NCBI GenBank assembly: GCA_041661865.1
Contig: JBAZTO010000014.1
Span: forward strand, 4,960-68,959
Direction: 5' to 3'
DNA length: 64,000 bases
From: JBAZTO01 sp041661865
GTDB taxonomy: Bacteria; Planctomycetota; Phycisphaerae; SM23-33
Positions 55,316 through 63,813 of the stretch are shown here, piece after piece (position 1 is the first letter of the stretch; each line of letters starts with the position of its first letter). The notes under the pieces are model-generated. The model did no database searches. It had not been told where the DNA came from and saw only the letters and a program-made list of their open reading frames with translations. A program made the translations under genes and the position numbers.

Positions 55316-56905
55316 TCAACGGGAATCGGTCGTCGCGGAACAGGGCATTGGACTGCCCGCGCCATCAGGATGCACCGCGTAGACCTTCAACGTTCCAGCC
55401 GCAAAGACGGGTTTGTACCGGGACAACATCGCTTCCATCGCCTGGCTCAGAGGGGTCGGTTCTCGTGAATCGATCACGGCGTACGCCAGGCGCCAGTGCG
55501 TGAACAATTTCCGCAGTTCCTCCGGTTGGGGAGAGGCCTGCTGCAACGACGCAGCCACCATGGGGGACTCAACGTTGGCCAACCACGCTATGGGTTGAGC
55601 CGCGTAAACGTATCCCGCAGAGGGCGTGGCGCTCAGGAACCCAGCCACGGCGATGTCATCTTTCCACCGGCCTTTCTGCTGGAGAGAAAACGCGTCCCGG
55701 CGATGTCTTTCATAGATCATCCGCCCCACAACGGGAAGATTGAAAAGCACCAGGATGGCCAGGGAGATGAGGATCGCCCCGTCGAAGGCCTCCCTGTTGC
55801 GGAAGGCCTTGATTCGCAGGAGAATCCAACCCAGGCCGTCACACCATAACATGAGCAGTAGCGGAAGAATCGGAAGCAGGTAACGCGTTCTGGGAGCGGC
55901 CGTCGCGATGCACAGGCCGCCGACATAACAGACTATCGCCACCGAGGCCAGGATTCGCACGGTCCGCACCGAGCGAACCATCCCGATGATGATCGGCGTC
56001 ACCCACACGACCAGGCACAGTATCAAGGGCAATCGCTGCGCGATGAGCAGGCGGCTGAGCTGGCCGACGGCGAAACCCAGGTGCTGCAACAGCTCAATGA
56101 TCTTCTCTTTCGACAGATAACCCGTGGTGATGTTTGCCATCGGCTGGGCGTAGGTGGCGGCCCCAGGCGTGGCGTTTGCGTGTACGTAGGATATGGCCGC
56201 CGCCGCGCCAACGGCCAGGCCCGCCAGGACAATCGCCGCGTTGATGGCTGCGCGAAGGCGAACACCCTTGGGAGCCGAAAGCAGCAGGCCTATGGCGATC
56301 CCCACGACCAGCGGAATTCCTGCGACTCGAAAGGCGCAACTGGCCGGCAACAGCAGCGAGGCAATCTCCCAGCCGCGGCGGTCGGGTTTTTGGCCGCGAA
56401 GCCCTCGGAGGTAGAGCCACAAGGCCACCCATACGATCAACATGAACGGCATGTCGCTGAGCAGTTCTCCGCTTCGTTGCACCGTCTCGTTGAGCAGGGC
56501 ACAGCAGGCCGTAAGGATCATCGCCCAATTCGCATGCACCATCTGCCGCAGGGCTTGATACACGACAAAGATCGTCGCCAGGCCCAGCAGGCATAGGACG
56601 GCGTTCATGATTCCCGCGCCGGCGCCGAGTTTCATCAGGCCCGCCAGGAGCAGGGGAAATCCCGGCGGAACGAAGACATGCGGAATGCCGGCCAGGGCAT
56701 AACCGTGGCCCTCGGCCAACTGGCGCGCCAAGTTCAGATAAAGTCCACTGTCGGGTCCGATCCACCAGAAACGGCTGATCGAGAACAGGTAGATGACGAG
56801 TATCGCGCCCGCCAGGCCCCATCGCCAGGGCTTGACACGACGAGAGACCGCCTCTAAGGGATCCTCCAGGAAACTGTGCGTAAAAACTTGGCCAGAGTCG
56901 CACAT
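55316..56905 (-). CDS. GT39/ArnT-like membrane glycosyltransferase
   Basis: 529 residues. About 10-12 membrane helices. WIGPDSGLYLNLARQLAEGH in the first external loop and VFVPPGFPLLLAGLMKL after it are the GT-C pattern of polyprenyl-phosphate-sugar transferases (PMT/ArnT). ATG is preceded by AAAGGCGAATAGAC. It ends a minus-strand cluster with a flippase-like protein, a methyltransferase and a DPM1-like GT2. It probably uses a lipid-linked sugar made by that GT2. Confidence 0.82.
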   Translation of the reverse strand: MCDSGQVFTHSFLEDPLEAVSRRVKPWRWGLAGAILVIYLFSISRFWWIGPDSGLYLNLARQLAEGHGYALAGIPHVFVPPGFPLLLAGLMKLGAGAGIMNAVLCLLGLATIFVVYQALRQMVHANWAMILTACCALLNETVQRSGELLSDMPFMLIVWVALWLYLRGLRGQKPDRRGWEIASLLLPASCAFRVAGIPLVVGIAIGLLLSAPKGVRLRAAINAAIVLAGLAVGAAAAISYVHANATPGAATYAQPMANITTGYLSKEKIIELLQHLGFAVGQLSRLLIAQRLPLILCLVVWVTPIIIGMVRSVRTVRILASVAIVCYVGGLCIATAAPRTRYLLPILPLLLMLWCDGLGWILLRIKAFRNREAFDGAILISLAILVLFNLPVVGRMIYERHRRDAFSLQQKGRWKDDIAVAGFLSATPSAGYVYAAQPIAWLANVESPMVAASLQQASPQPEELRKLFTHWRLAYAVIDSREPTPLSQAMEAMLSRYKPVFAAGTLKVYAVHPDGAGSPMPCSATTDSR

Positions 56906-57071
56906 GTCTATTCGCCTTTCTGAAGGGAATCGTTGAATTTCAGCGGAGCCGGGCAGACCGGGGAGGGGGTCAGAAAGAGCGTCGTAACCCTCCAGATACC
57001 CCAGCGGGCCGCGACTCCGAGTTTGTTTCTGAAAATATTGAAACTTCTGGATTCCGTGGAATCAATCTTCA

Positions 57072-58028
57072 TCATCGATTCGGCCCCGCGGGTAAAGGCA
57101 GGTTGCGTGTTCGTCCAAGAACCGGCCGGACAAACTGCCATAGCCCGACCTGTGCGATAACGATCGTTCCCAGCATCAGGGTCATGCGATCCAGCAGGGC
57201 GGCATTAACTGCAATTTCAGGGGTGCCGATTAAAACGGCATACACATAAGTAATGGCCGCTTCACGCAGTCCCAGTGCGCCCGGCGTGATGCTGACGAGA
57301 AACATGATCTGGGCCGCCACCATCGCCACCATCACGCCCGAAAAGCTGGCGTGGACTCCCAGGGCCGCAAAGGCCGCATCCAGACGAACGGCGCGGAGAA
57401 AAATGGCGGCCAATTGAACCGCCGTAATGAGGGCGATCAACCTGGGGCGTTGGCGCATGCTGGACCAGCTCGATCCGAAATTGCGGAGAAAGTTTCCCAC
57501 GCGCCCAGACCATGAGGAAGGCACGCGCGTCGGCAACAGCAGCACGATTACGCTGATGCCGGTGACGGCCGCAAATGCCGTCCACAGCGGCCAGGCGCCC
57601 TCCAGGCCGCTGGTGAAGGCTCGCCAGCCGAGAAAGCCCAGGCCGACCAGGCCAACACACGCCATCTGGATAATGATCGTTGGGATCAGCAACGCCGCGA
57701 ACGCCGAGTAATTCAGTTGGTATTTTGACTTGAGGTACAGGGCTGGCGCGCCCAGCCCCGCGTGAGGGACGAGCATGTTGGTATAGCTCATGATCGTGTA
57801 GATCATGAAAGACTCGTAGTACCCCATGGACACGCCCAGATGGCCCAGGGCAAGATGAAAAACCACGCCATCCAGCATGCGCGTCAGAACAAAGATCGCC
57901 AGGGTGATTGCCACCCAAACGGGCTTAACCTGCAAGAGCAGATCCAGGCGGCCAAGGTGAGAGCGGCACAGATACACAATCGCCCCGATCATGACAGCCG
58001 CCAGCAGTAGTTTGGGCCATTGCTTCAT
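57072..58028 (-). CDS. flippase-like (UPF0104/AglD-type) membrane protein
   Basis: 318 residues from ATG 58028, which overlaps the stop of the methyltransferase gene by one base (TGATG). Eight or so helices; VPHAGLGAPALYLKSKYQLN and ITPGALGLREAAITY are the conserved lysylphosphatidylglycerol-synthase-TM/UPF0104 signatures. Members are implicated in moving or modifying polyprenyl-linked lipids. Its place beside DPM1-like and GT39-like genes suits lipid-linked sugar handling. Confidence 0.85.
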   Translation of the reverse strand: MKQWPKLLLAAVMIGAIVYLCRSHLGRLDLLLQVKPVWVAITLAIFVLTRMLDGVVFHLALGHLGVSMGYYESFMIYTIMSYTNMLVPHAGLGAPALYLKSKYQLNYSAFAALLIPTIIIQMACVGLVGLGFLGWRAFTSGLEGAWPLWTAFAAVTGISVIVLLLPTRVPSSWSGRVGNFLRNFGSSWSSMRQRPRLIALITAVQLAAIFLRAVRLDAAFAALGVHASFSGVMVAMVAAQIMFLVSITPGALGLREAAITYVYAVLIGTPEIAVNAALLDRMTLMLGTIVIAQVGLWQFVRPVLGRTRNLPLPAGPNR

Positions 58029-58651
58029 CAAAGTTCCTCTTCCCGATGTGAGACTTCCAGCAAAACCATCGTCCACGGAAGGGGCGTTCGGATTTCGAGC
58101 ACTCGTCCGAACTGGGACACGAATTCCACGAATTTGCGCTCGGACCAGTGTTGGATATGTCCCGGCGTATTCCCCCAGGTTCTCACATACTTGCCCCGTG
58201 CGAGGTTCAGCACCCGCCAGACCGGCTCGCGGGGAACGGACAATACCGCCCAATGTTTCGTCAGGCGCGCGATCTGCCGCATGGCCAATTGAGGGTTCGA
58301 CAGATGTTCCAGAACTTCCAGGACGAGAACCAGATCGGCCGACCTGGCCGGCCGGACCGGGTCGTAAATGGATTCCTGGATGATCCGCATTCCGGGGTTT
58401 TGCCTGAGGGCGGCGGCAACCAGATGGGATTCGACATCACTGGCCTCGAACGCGGCGCCCGGCGGAAGCAGGCCGCGAAGCCTGGCGGTGCTGTGCCCTT
58501 CGCCACATCCCAGTTCAACGACCTGGTGTGCGTCAAGCCCTTTGATCAGGTCGGCAATCCCGTTGAAGAAGCCGTCCAGCAACCGCCGGGTAATGAAATT
58601 GGTGCGGATGTACTTGCCGCGAAAGTCCTCTGGAGCGGCAGAGAAGCTCAT
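58028..58651 (-). CDS. class I SAM-dependent methyltransferase
   Basis: 207 residues. Motif I VVELGCGEGHSTARL near 44-58, the acidic motif II FEASDVESHL, and a motif III-like ADLVLVLEVLEHLSNP. The C-terminus is short. Start overlaps the GT2 stop (ATGA) and its stop overlaps the flippase start, so all three are coupled. Typical of small methyltransferases in polysaccharide or lipid-sugar clusters. The acceptor is unknown. Confidence 0.88.
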   Translation of the reverse strand: MSFSAAPEDFRGKYIRTNFITRRLLDGFFNGIADLIKGLDAHQVVELGCGEGHSTARLRGLLPPGAAFEASDVESHLVAAALRQNPGMRIIQESIYDPVRPARSADLVLVLEVLEHLSNPQLAMRQIARLTKHWAVLSVPREPVWRVLNLARGKYVRTWGNTPGHIQHWSERKFVEFVSQFGRVLEIRTPLPWTMVLLEVSHREEEL

Positions 58652-59652
58652 GGCTCATCCTGGCCGGAAGCCTTGACCTTGTTGTTCTTTCTCTGGAAGT
58701 ACAGCACTTCCTCAAGGTAGATCCGGTGACGGTTGAGCATGTCGCCGATGATCCCCATGTGCAGCGAGAGCAGGCCCAGGGCGAAAAGCACCGCGCCCGT
58801 GAAGCCCGCCCACTTGTGCGGCGACAGCGCGCCGGTGAGCAGGTAGTGAACCAGCAGGAAGATCTCCAGCGCGATGGCCGGCAGAATGGCCGCCAGCGCC
58901 AGCTTGCCGAAAAATCGCATGGGGCAATAGTCGCGGTAGGCCCGCAGAATGATCGTGGACGTGTTGATGGCGTATCGCCACAGGTTGCCGGCCACGCGGC
59001 TCTTGCCGTGCGTGCGCTGGCCTTGCACCCTGATGGGAACCTCCAGCATTCGCAGGCGCTTGAAGGCCAGGTTCAGGAAGACCTCTTGCGTGTAGGTGAA
59101 AGAGCCGATCGTGTTGAGGCTGATGGCGGCGCGATGGTTGTAGCAGCGCATCCCGCAGGAAACGTCATGGAATCGCTGCCCGATGAGTCGTGAGATCAAC
59201 CGGCTCATCATCCGGTTGCCCCACAGTTTCATCGCGGGCATCTCCGGCGTCAGCGCCGGATCGGCGAATCGTGAAGCGGTGGTAAAGTCGGCCTCGCCCG
59301 CGACCACCGGCGCAACGAGGTCAGGTATGGTTTGAGGATCGAACTGCCCGTCGGCGTCGATGGAAACGATCAGGTTCGCCCCCAGGGCCAGCGCCTCGGC
59401 GATGCCGGTCTGAAAGGCCGCCCCGACACCCTTTCGCGCGCCATGGCGCACGACCCGCGCGCCGACGGCCAGGGATCGCTGTCCCGTCGAGTCGGTGCTT
59501 CCATCGTCGATGACGACCGCCCGGATCGTCCGCACACCCGGGATCTCGGCCGGGATCGCGCGTATCACATCGGCGATGGTCTCCTGCTCATTGAGCGCCG
59601 GGATCATCACTACCAGGTTCAATCCGGACGATGCTTTGGCTGCTTCCATCAT
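58648..59652 (-). CDS. DPM1-like family 2 glycosyltransferase
   Basis: 334 residues. GT-A fold: VVMIPALNEQETIADVI, AVVIDDGSTDST, and the DxD motif IVSIDADGQFDP. RVQGQRTHGKSRV-type basic segment follows, then two C-terminal membrane helices (about 255-310). This is the dolichol/polyprenyl-phosphate hexose synthase layout with a membrane tail. First gene of the coupled cluster. Confidence 0.9.
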   Translation of the reverse strand: MMEAAKASSGLNLVVMIPALNEQETIADVIRAIPAEIPGVRTIRAVVIDDGSTDSTGQRSLAVGARVVRHGARKGVGAAFQTGIAEALALGANLIVSIDADGQFDPQTIPDLVAPVVAGEADFTTASRFADPALTPEMPAMKLWGNRMMSRLISRLIGQRFHDVSCGMRCYNHRAAISLNTIGSFTYTQEVFLNLAFKRLRMLEVPIRVQGQRTHGKSRVAGNLWRYAINTSTIILRAYRDYCPMRFFGKLALAAILPAIALEIFLLVHYLLTGALSPHKWAGFTGAVLFALGLLSLHMGIIGDMLNRHRIYLEEVLYFQRKNNKVKASGQDEP

Positions 59653-59991
59653 TCAAGGAACGCCTGCTGTTGGAGTAGGACAGGAGATATCGCAAAACCT
59701 GGGCAACATCCCCAGTATCTCCAATTGACGATTTCAGCACCTGCGTAAACGCCGGGGACGCCCCAGCGCACATGAAGGTATCCGTGCCTGACCCACCATG
59801 CAAGGGCGCAACAGAGAATGTGTCATCGGCAGATAGTAAGGGCCTCTAACAAAACGTAGCATGGGCATCTTGCCCATGAGTATCACGGGTGTCCCGCCCG
59901 TGCAAATTCCGAAGATGTTTTGTTAGAGCCCCTAATGTGCGAGAGCCGTTGTCTCTGTGCGGGGCGCGTGTTCCGCCGTTCTCTGCCTGCT
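59653..59991. other. intergenic region carrying the 93-bp repeat
   Basis: About 340 bases. 59840-59932 is the MITE-like element. The rest is the upstream region of the GT2 gene and the downstream of the PQ-loop gene, with no supported gene. Confidence 0.5.
59840..59932. repeat. 93-bp MITE-like palindromic element, copy 3
   Basis: Best-preserved ends: GGGCCTCTAACAAAAC at the left and GTTTTGTTAGAGCCCC at the right. Inside are the same two hairpins as copy 1 (ATGGGCA/TGCCCAT; CACGGG/CCCGTG). Exactly the same length as copy 1, 45 kb away. Confidence 0.88.
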
Positions 59992-60309
59992 CTATTGTTT
60001 CCGCGGCGGCTCCGACGCCAGGCGTGGTCGGAAGCGCAGGTACAGGCACGCATCGACGGCCACCATGGCTGCGTTGAGAACGTACAGGAGCGTAACCATC
60101 TCCAGGGCAGAATCCGTGGTCGAGGCCCGAAAGACCTTGGTCGCCACGCCGCAGCAGTAGCCGATGAACACCAGCATCATGAAGCCCAGGCTCTTGCCCT
60201 CGGTGCGGCGAGTGCGGAGACACTTGAGGATGTCCACCGGCCAGGACACGCCAAAACAGATCAGCATGCCCGCCTCGAAAACCTGCGGAAGAGAAACTTC
60301 TGCCAGCAT
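59992..60309 (-). CDS. PQ-loop (SWEET-like) small membrane protein
   Basis: 105 residues from ATG 60309, behind AGGAGTCTCCC; longer readings start in low-complexity sequence. Three helices. FGVSWPVDILKCLRTRRTEG, then KSLGFMMLVFIGYCCGVATK, matches the bacterial PQ-loop family of half-SWEET-like size. Half-SWEETs transport sugars as dimers; this family is often uncharacterised. Stands alone. Confidence 0.78.
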   Translation of the reverse strand: MLAEVSLPQVFEAGMLICFGVSWPVDILKCLRTRRTEGKSLGFMMLVFIGYCCGVATKVFRASTTDSALEMVTLLYVLNAAMVAVDACLYLRFRPRLASEPPRKQ

Positions 60310-60553
60310 GGGAGACTCCTGACTATTCCTTGGATGCAGTGGAAGATAGCAGCAGAATAGGGACCGGGGAATAGGCAAGAGAGCAAGAGGGAAGAGGGGC
60401 AGACGCAAAAGGCAGGAGGGAAGAGGCAAAAGGGAAGAGGGAATAAGCTGGGCAGGCGGAGTCTTGTAATTTCGGCCTGGTTCCGTATCCTGATGTCGGG
60501 CCCAGGGAACGGGCCCCAATTGAGGGCTGTCCGTTCTCCGGGCGGCAAGGGAT
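60310..60553. other. purine-rich intergenic region
   Basis: 60338-60450 is nearly all purine on the plus strand (AGAGCAAGAGGGAAGAGG, GGCAGGAGGGAAGAGGC). No gene seen. The LTA-synthase-like gene follows. Confidence 0.4.
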
Positions 60554-62665
60554 ATGAGCGACCAGCGGGTTTCGACATCCGGGCAGCAATCGTCGCCGCC
60601 GGGGCGCCGCGGCGGGGCGTGGCTGCTTCTGGGCTATCGTCTTCGGCCGCTGGTGGTCCTGGCGATGTTCGGTTTTGTGTTGTTCGGGGCGTTTCGGGCC
60701 GGGCTGCTCTTGGCCCGGTGCGGCTACATCGAGGATCTGGGCGTCGGGGATGTCTGGGACTGCTTCCTGGTGGGCCTGCGGTTTGACGCCGTCGCGATCG
60801 GCTATGCTCTGCTGCCCCTGGCGCTGGTGCTGGCCCTAGCGCCGCGAAAAAGCTTCCACTCCAGCACCTTCCGCCACGGCGTGACCGCCTACGCCACGAC
60901 GATCGTGGTCATCGGCGTGATGATCGAGATCATCGGGGCCGCCTTTTTCCTGCACTTCCTGGATCGCCTGAACTGGATGACCATCGTGCACCTGGGGCAT
61001 TTCGGCGAGGCGGCGGTCTTCATCTGGCGGACCTACCCGGTGCTGATACTCCTGGCGATTGTGATCGCCTTCGGCCTGGCAGCGCGGTGGGCCCTGGGCA
61101 AGGTCTTCTGGTCCCGCCCCGTGCCCTCGCCGCTGGGTCGGAAGGGGCGGCTGGTGATGGCGGCGATCCTGGCGGTGCTGGGCGTGCTGGCCTGCCGCGG
61201 AAGCCTGGGCCACCAGTCCCTTCGCGAGGGATCGGCGTACTTTTCCACCAACAAGATCCTCAGCCAGTTGGCCCTCAATAACTTCTTCAGCCTGTTCCAT
61301 GCCGCCCGTGTCACCCTGACCGACGAGGGCGACGAGAGCGAGTTCTACTCCTTCCCGCCCCTGGGCCGGGCGGCGGAGGTCGCCACCGGCATGCTCGTCC
61401 AGCAGGGCGAGACGCCGCTGGGCGGGGGGGCCAATCCCTTGTGGCGGCGGAGCGACCCGGGCCGGCCCAGGCTTGACTACAACGTCGTGGTCATCGTCAT
61501 GGAGGGGATGAGCGCCAAGCCGGTGGGCGTGCTGGGCAACAGCCCCAGTTTCACGCCGGAACTGGACCGCCTCTGCCAGGAGGGCCTGTACTTCGACCGC
61601 ATGTACGCCGTGGGGCCGCGCACCAGCCGCGGCATGGTCGGCGTCCTCTGCGGGCACCCGGACGTCAGCGGGGCCTCGGTGCTCAAACGCGACCTGGCCC
61701 AGGGGAAGTTCCTGACCCTGCCGGCCATCTTCCAAAGCCGCGGCTATGCCACCATGATGATCTACGGCGGGGATCCGAACTTCGACAACATGCGAGGTTT
61801 CTTCTCGCGGGGCGGGGTGCAGCGGTTTATCTCCCAGGCCGACATGGGCGTGCCCGAGGCCCAGACGGGCAACTGGGGCGTGCCCGACGAGATCACCTTC
61901 GACAAGGCCCACCAGGCGTTCCTGGAGATGGGGGATCGCAAGTTCTTCTCGGTGATCCTGACGGTGACCAACCATCAGCCCTTTGAAGTGCCACCGGGCA
62001 AGGTGCCCATGCTCAGCGGCCAGAGCGAGGAGATCAAGTCCCTCAACGCCTACACCTATTCGGACTGGGCGCTGGGCCAGTTTTTCCGCAAGGCCCGGAC
62101 GGCGGAGTATTTCAAGAACACCCTCTTCGTGCTGGTGGCCGACCACGGCAGGGACTTCGACAACCGCCGGATCGTCGATGTGCCGGGCTACCGCATCCCG
62201 TGCGTGTTCTATGCGCCGGGCATCTTCCCGCCCACGAAGATCAAGACCGTCGCCAGCCAGGTCGATATCCCCGCGACCCTGCTGGCCTTTCTGGGCGGCT
62301 CCTACGAGCACTGCTTCCTGGGCAGGAACATCCTGGCCCTCAAGGAAGACGACGGTTTCGCCGTCATCCACGACGAGGACCATTTCGCGTTCGTCCGCGG
62401 CGACCTGGCCCTGGTCGTGCCGCCCAAGCACGCGGGCATCGTCTTCCGCCTGACCGGCGACTCCCTGGAGCGTCCCAGCCGCGACGAGGTGCCCGAGCAG
62501 GACGTGCAGGTGCTCAACCTTCAGATGCTTTCCTACTACGCCCTGGCCAAGCACCTGTACCTGACCGGCTGCTACAGGCCGCCGGTGACGTCGGCCAACG
62601 CGCACACGAATCTGGACCTGCCCCCCGCGGGACCGCCGAGTGAGAACCTTTTGAGAAAGAACTGA
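60554..62665 (+). CDS. LTA-synthase/sulfatase-family phosphotransferase
   Basis: 703 residues. Five N-terminal membrane helices (to about 225), then an alkaline-phosphatase-fold domain: VVVIVMEGMSAKPVG (metal Glu), GPRTSRGM (nucleophile Thr near 357), MMIYGGDPNFDNM, and VLVADHGRDF (metal Asp-His). This is the LtaS/OpgB-like layout that transfers phosphoglycerol or phosphoethanolamine. Planctomycetes are not known to make lipoteichoic acid, so a periplasmic glucan, lipid or glycan acceptor is more likely. Followed two bases later by apt. Confidence 0.88.
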   Translation: MSDQRVSTSGQQSSPPGRRGGAWLLLGYRLRPLVVLAMFGFVLFGAFRAGLLLARCGYIEDLGVGDVWDCFLVGLRFDAVAIGYALLPLALVLALAPRKSFHSSTFRHGVTAYATTIVVIGVMIEIIGAAFFLHFLDRLNWMTIVHLGHFGEAAVFIWRTYPVLILLAIVIAFGLAARWALGKVFWSRPVPSPLGRKGRLVMAAILAVLGVLACRGSLGHQSLREGSAYFSTNKILSQLALNNFFSLFHAARVTLTDEGDESEFYSFPPLGRAAEVATGMLVQQGETPLGGGANPLWRRSDPGRPRLDYNVVVIVMEGMSAKPVGVLGNSPSFTPELDRLCQEGLYFDRMYAVGPRTSRGMVGVLCGHPDVSGASVLKRDLAQGKFLTLPAIFQSRGYATMMIYGGDPNFDNMRGFFSRGGVQRFISQADMGVPEAQTGNWGVPDEITFDKAHQAFLEMGDRKFFSVILTVTNHQPFEVPPGKVPMLSGQSEEIKSLNAYTYSDWALGQFFRKARTAEYFKNTLFVLVADHGRDFDNRRIVDVPGYRIPCVFYAPGIFPPTKIKTVASQVDIPATLLAFLGGSYEHCFLGRNILALKEDDGFAVIHDEDHFAFVRGDLALVVPPKHAGIVFRLTGDSLERPSRDEVPEQDVQVLNLQMLSYYALAKHLYLTGCYRPPVTSANAHTNLDLPPAGPPSENLLRKN

Positions 62666-62666
62666 C

Positions 62667-63203
62667 ATGACCAAGCCAAGCTCGCTGGAAGCCTTCATCC
62701 GCAACGTGCCCGATTTCCCCAAGAAGGGGATCGTCTTCAAGGACATCACGCCGCTGCTTGCCAACTGCCAGGCCCTGGGCGAGGCGGTGGATCGCCTGGC
62801 TGCGCCGTATGCTAAGTCCGGGGTCGATGTCGTCGTGGGCGTCGAGGCCCGCGGCTTTATCTTCGGGGCCCTGGTCGCCCAGAAGTTGAAGGCCGCCTTC
62901 GTGCCCATTCGCAAGGTGGGCAAGCTGCCCTACAAGACCGTGCGGGAAAGCTACAGCCTCGAGTACGGCACCGACTCGGTGGAAATTCACGCCGACGCCG
63001 TCGCGCCAGGCCAGAAGGTGCTCATGGTCGATGACCTGCTGGCCACCGGCGGGACGATGGCAGCCGCCTGCCGGCTGGTCAAGGGCTTGGGCGGACAGAT
63101 CGTCGGCGCGACGTTCGTGGTCGAGCTGTCCTTCCTCCCCGGCCGAAAAAACCTCGGCGACTGCGGCCTGGTTACCACGCTTATCGACGTCAAGTCCGAG
63201 TAG
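62667..63203 (+). CDS. apt: adenine phosphoribosyltransferase
   Basis: 178 residues, ATG directly after the previous stop. Makes AMP from adenine and PRPP. VPDFPKKGIVFKDITPLL, GVEARGFIFGALVA and the PRPP loop VLMVDDLLATGGTM are all present. Normal length. Coupling to the phosphotransferase gene has no clear functional reason. Confidence 0.96.
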   Translation: MTKPSSLEAFIRNVPDFPKKGIVFKDITPLLANCQALGEAVDRLAAPYAKSGVDVVVGVEARGFIFGALVAQKLKAAFVPIRKVGKLPYKTVRESYSLEYGTDSVEIHADAVAPGQKVLMVDDLLATGGTMAAACRLVKGLGGQIVGATFVVELSFLPGRKNLGDCGLVTTLIDVKSE

Positions 63204-63207
63204 TAGC

Positions 63208-63261
63208 GCGGGCCTGCCGCCCCGCGAAAAGCAGGTCGTGGGCCGTAGGTCGTAGTGTGGG
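63208..63261 (-). repeat. ACTACGACCTACGGCCC-type repeat, copy B
   Basis: Its reverse complement reads CCACACTACGACCTACGG, then ACCTGCTTTTCGCGGGG, then CGGCAGGCCCGC, matching the blocks of 31622-31672. Confidence 0.65.
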
Positions 63262-63327
63262 GCTCCTGCGCCTCGTGCAAGTCGGATTGGCCCATGATCT
63301 TCGTGGGTTGGCAAAGCGAGATGCTTT

Positions 63328-63813
63328 ATGAATAGGCAGGCGAGAACACGTGTTGTGGCGTTAGCTGTGATTGCCATCCTCGCTGTTGCTGCGATGATCG
63401 TTCAAGCAGTATGGCACTATGTGGATGTGGAACATGTGGCATGGTGGTCGGGCGACGGCGAGCCGACGCCGAAAAGATTCACGTATGTGCTTTTACCCGA
63501 AGGACCGAAAGTTGAGCTATTCGATGAGGATGGCAAGGCCGCCGGGGTTTACCTGGAACGTGCCATAACCTGCACAGAGGCTGAGTTGACCGCAGGAACA
63601 ATGGTGACGGTTTTTGTGAAGGACAGGAAATATCGAGTGCAGACGCACCAGCTTGCTTTCGCGTTAACCTCTCCCGAGGCTGACAGATTGGTGGCTAACT
63701 GGAAAGCTGCCGTGAGGTCATGGGGCGAGGCCATGGGTTTGAGGGATGTTGATGCGGTCAGGCGTGACGTTGGAAATAATGTGCTAGCCCGCATATTTCA
63801 CACTGGGTGCTGA
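63328..63813 (+). CDS. small membrane-anchored hypothetical protein
   Basis: 161 residues. One N-terminal helix (8-28; VVALAVIAILAVAAMIVQAV) then a soluble part with no recognised motif (FTYVLLPEGPKVELFDEDGK; VTVFVKDRKYRVQTHQ). AT-richer than its neighbours. No clear ribosome site upstream, so the start is uncertain. Confidence 0.6.
   Translation: MNRQARTRVVALAVIAILAVAAMIVQAVWHYVDVEHVAWWSGDGEPTPKRFTYVLLPEGPKVELFDEDGKAAGVYLERAITCTEAELTAGTMVTVFVKDRKYRVQTHQLAFALTSPEADRLVANWKAAVRSWGEAMGLRDVDAVRRDVGNNVLARIFHTGC

Noticed and set aside
56908..57070. Possible 54-residue minus-strand peptide (MKIDSTESRSFNIFRNKLG...)
   Set aside because: No ribosome site and no recognisable feature; it lies in the gap between two minus-strand genes. 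Left unannotated.
60338..60450. Polypurine tract as a regulatory or triplex element
   Set aside because: Looks like low-complexity sequence; nothing links it to a gene.
60836..62923. 695-codon minus-strand frame opposite the LTA-synthase-like gene
   Set aside because: Antisense shadow, rich in His, Gly and Arg; the plus-strand enzyme has its catalytic residues.
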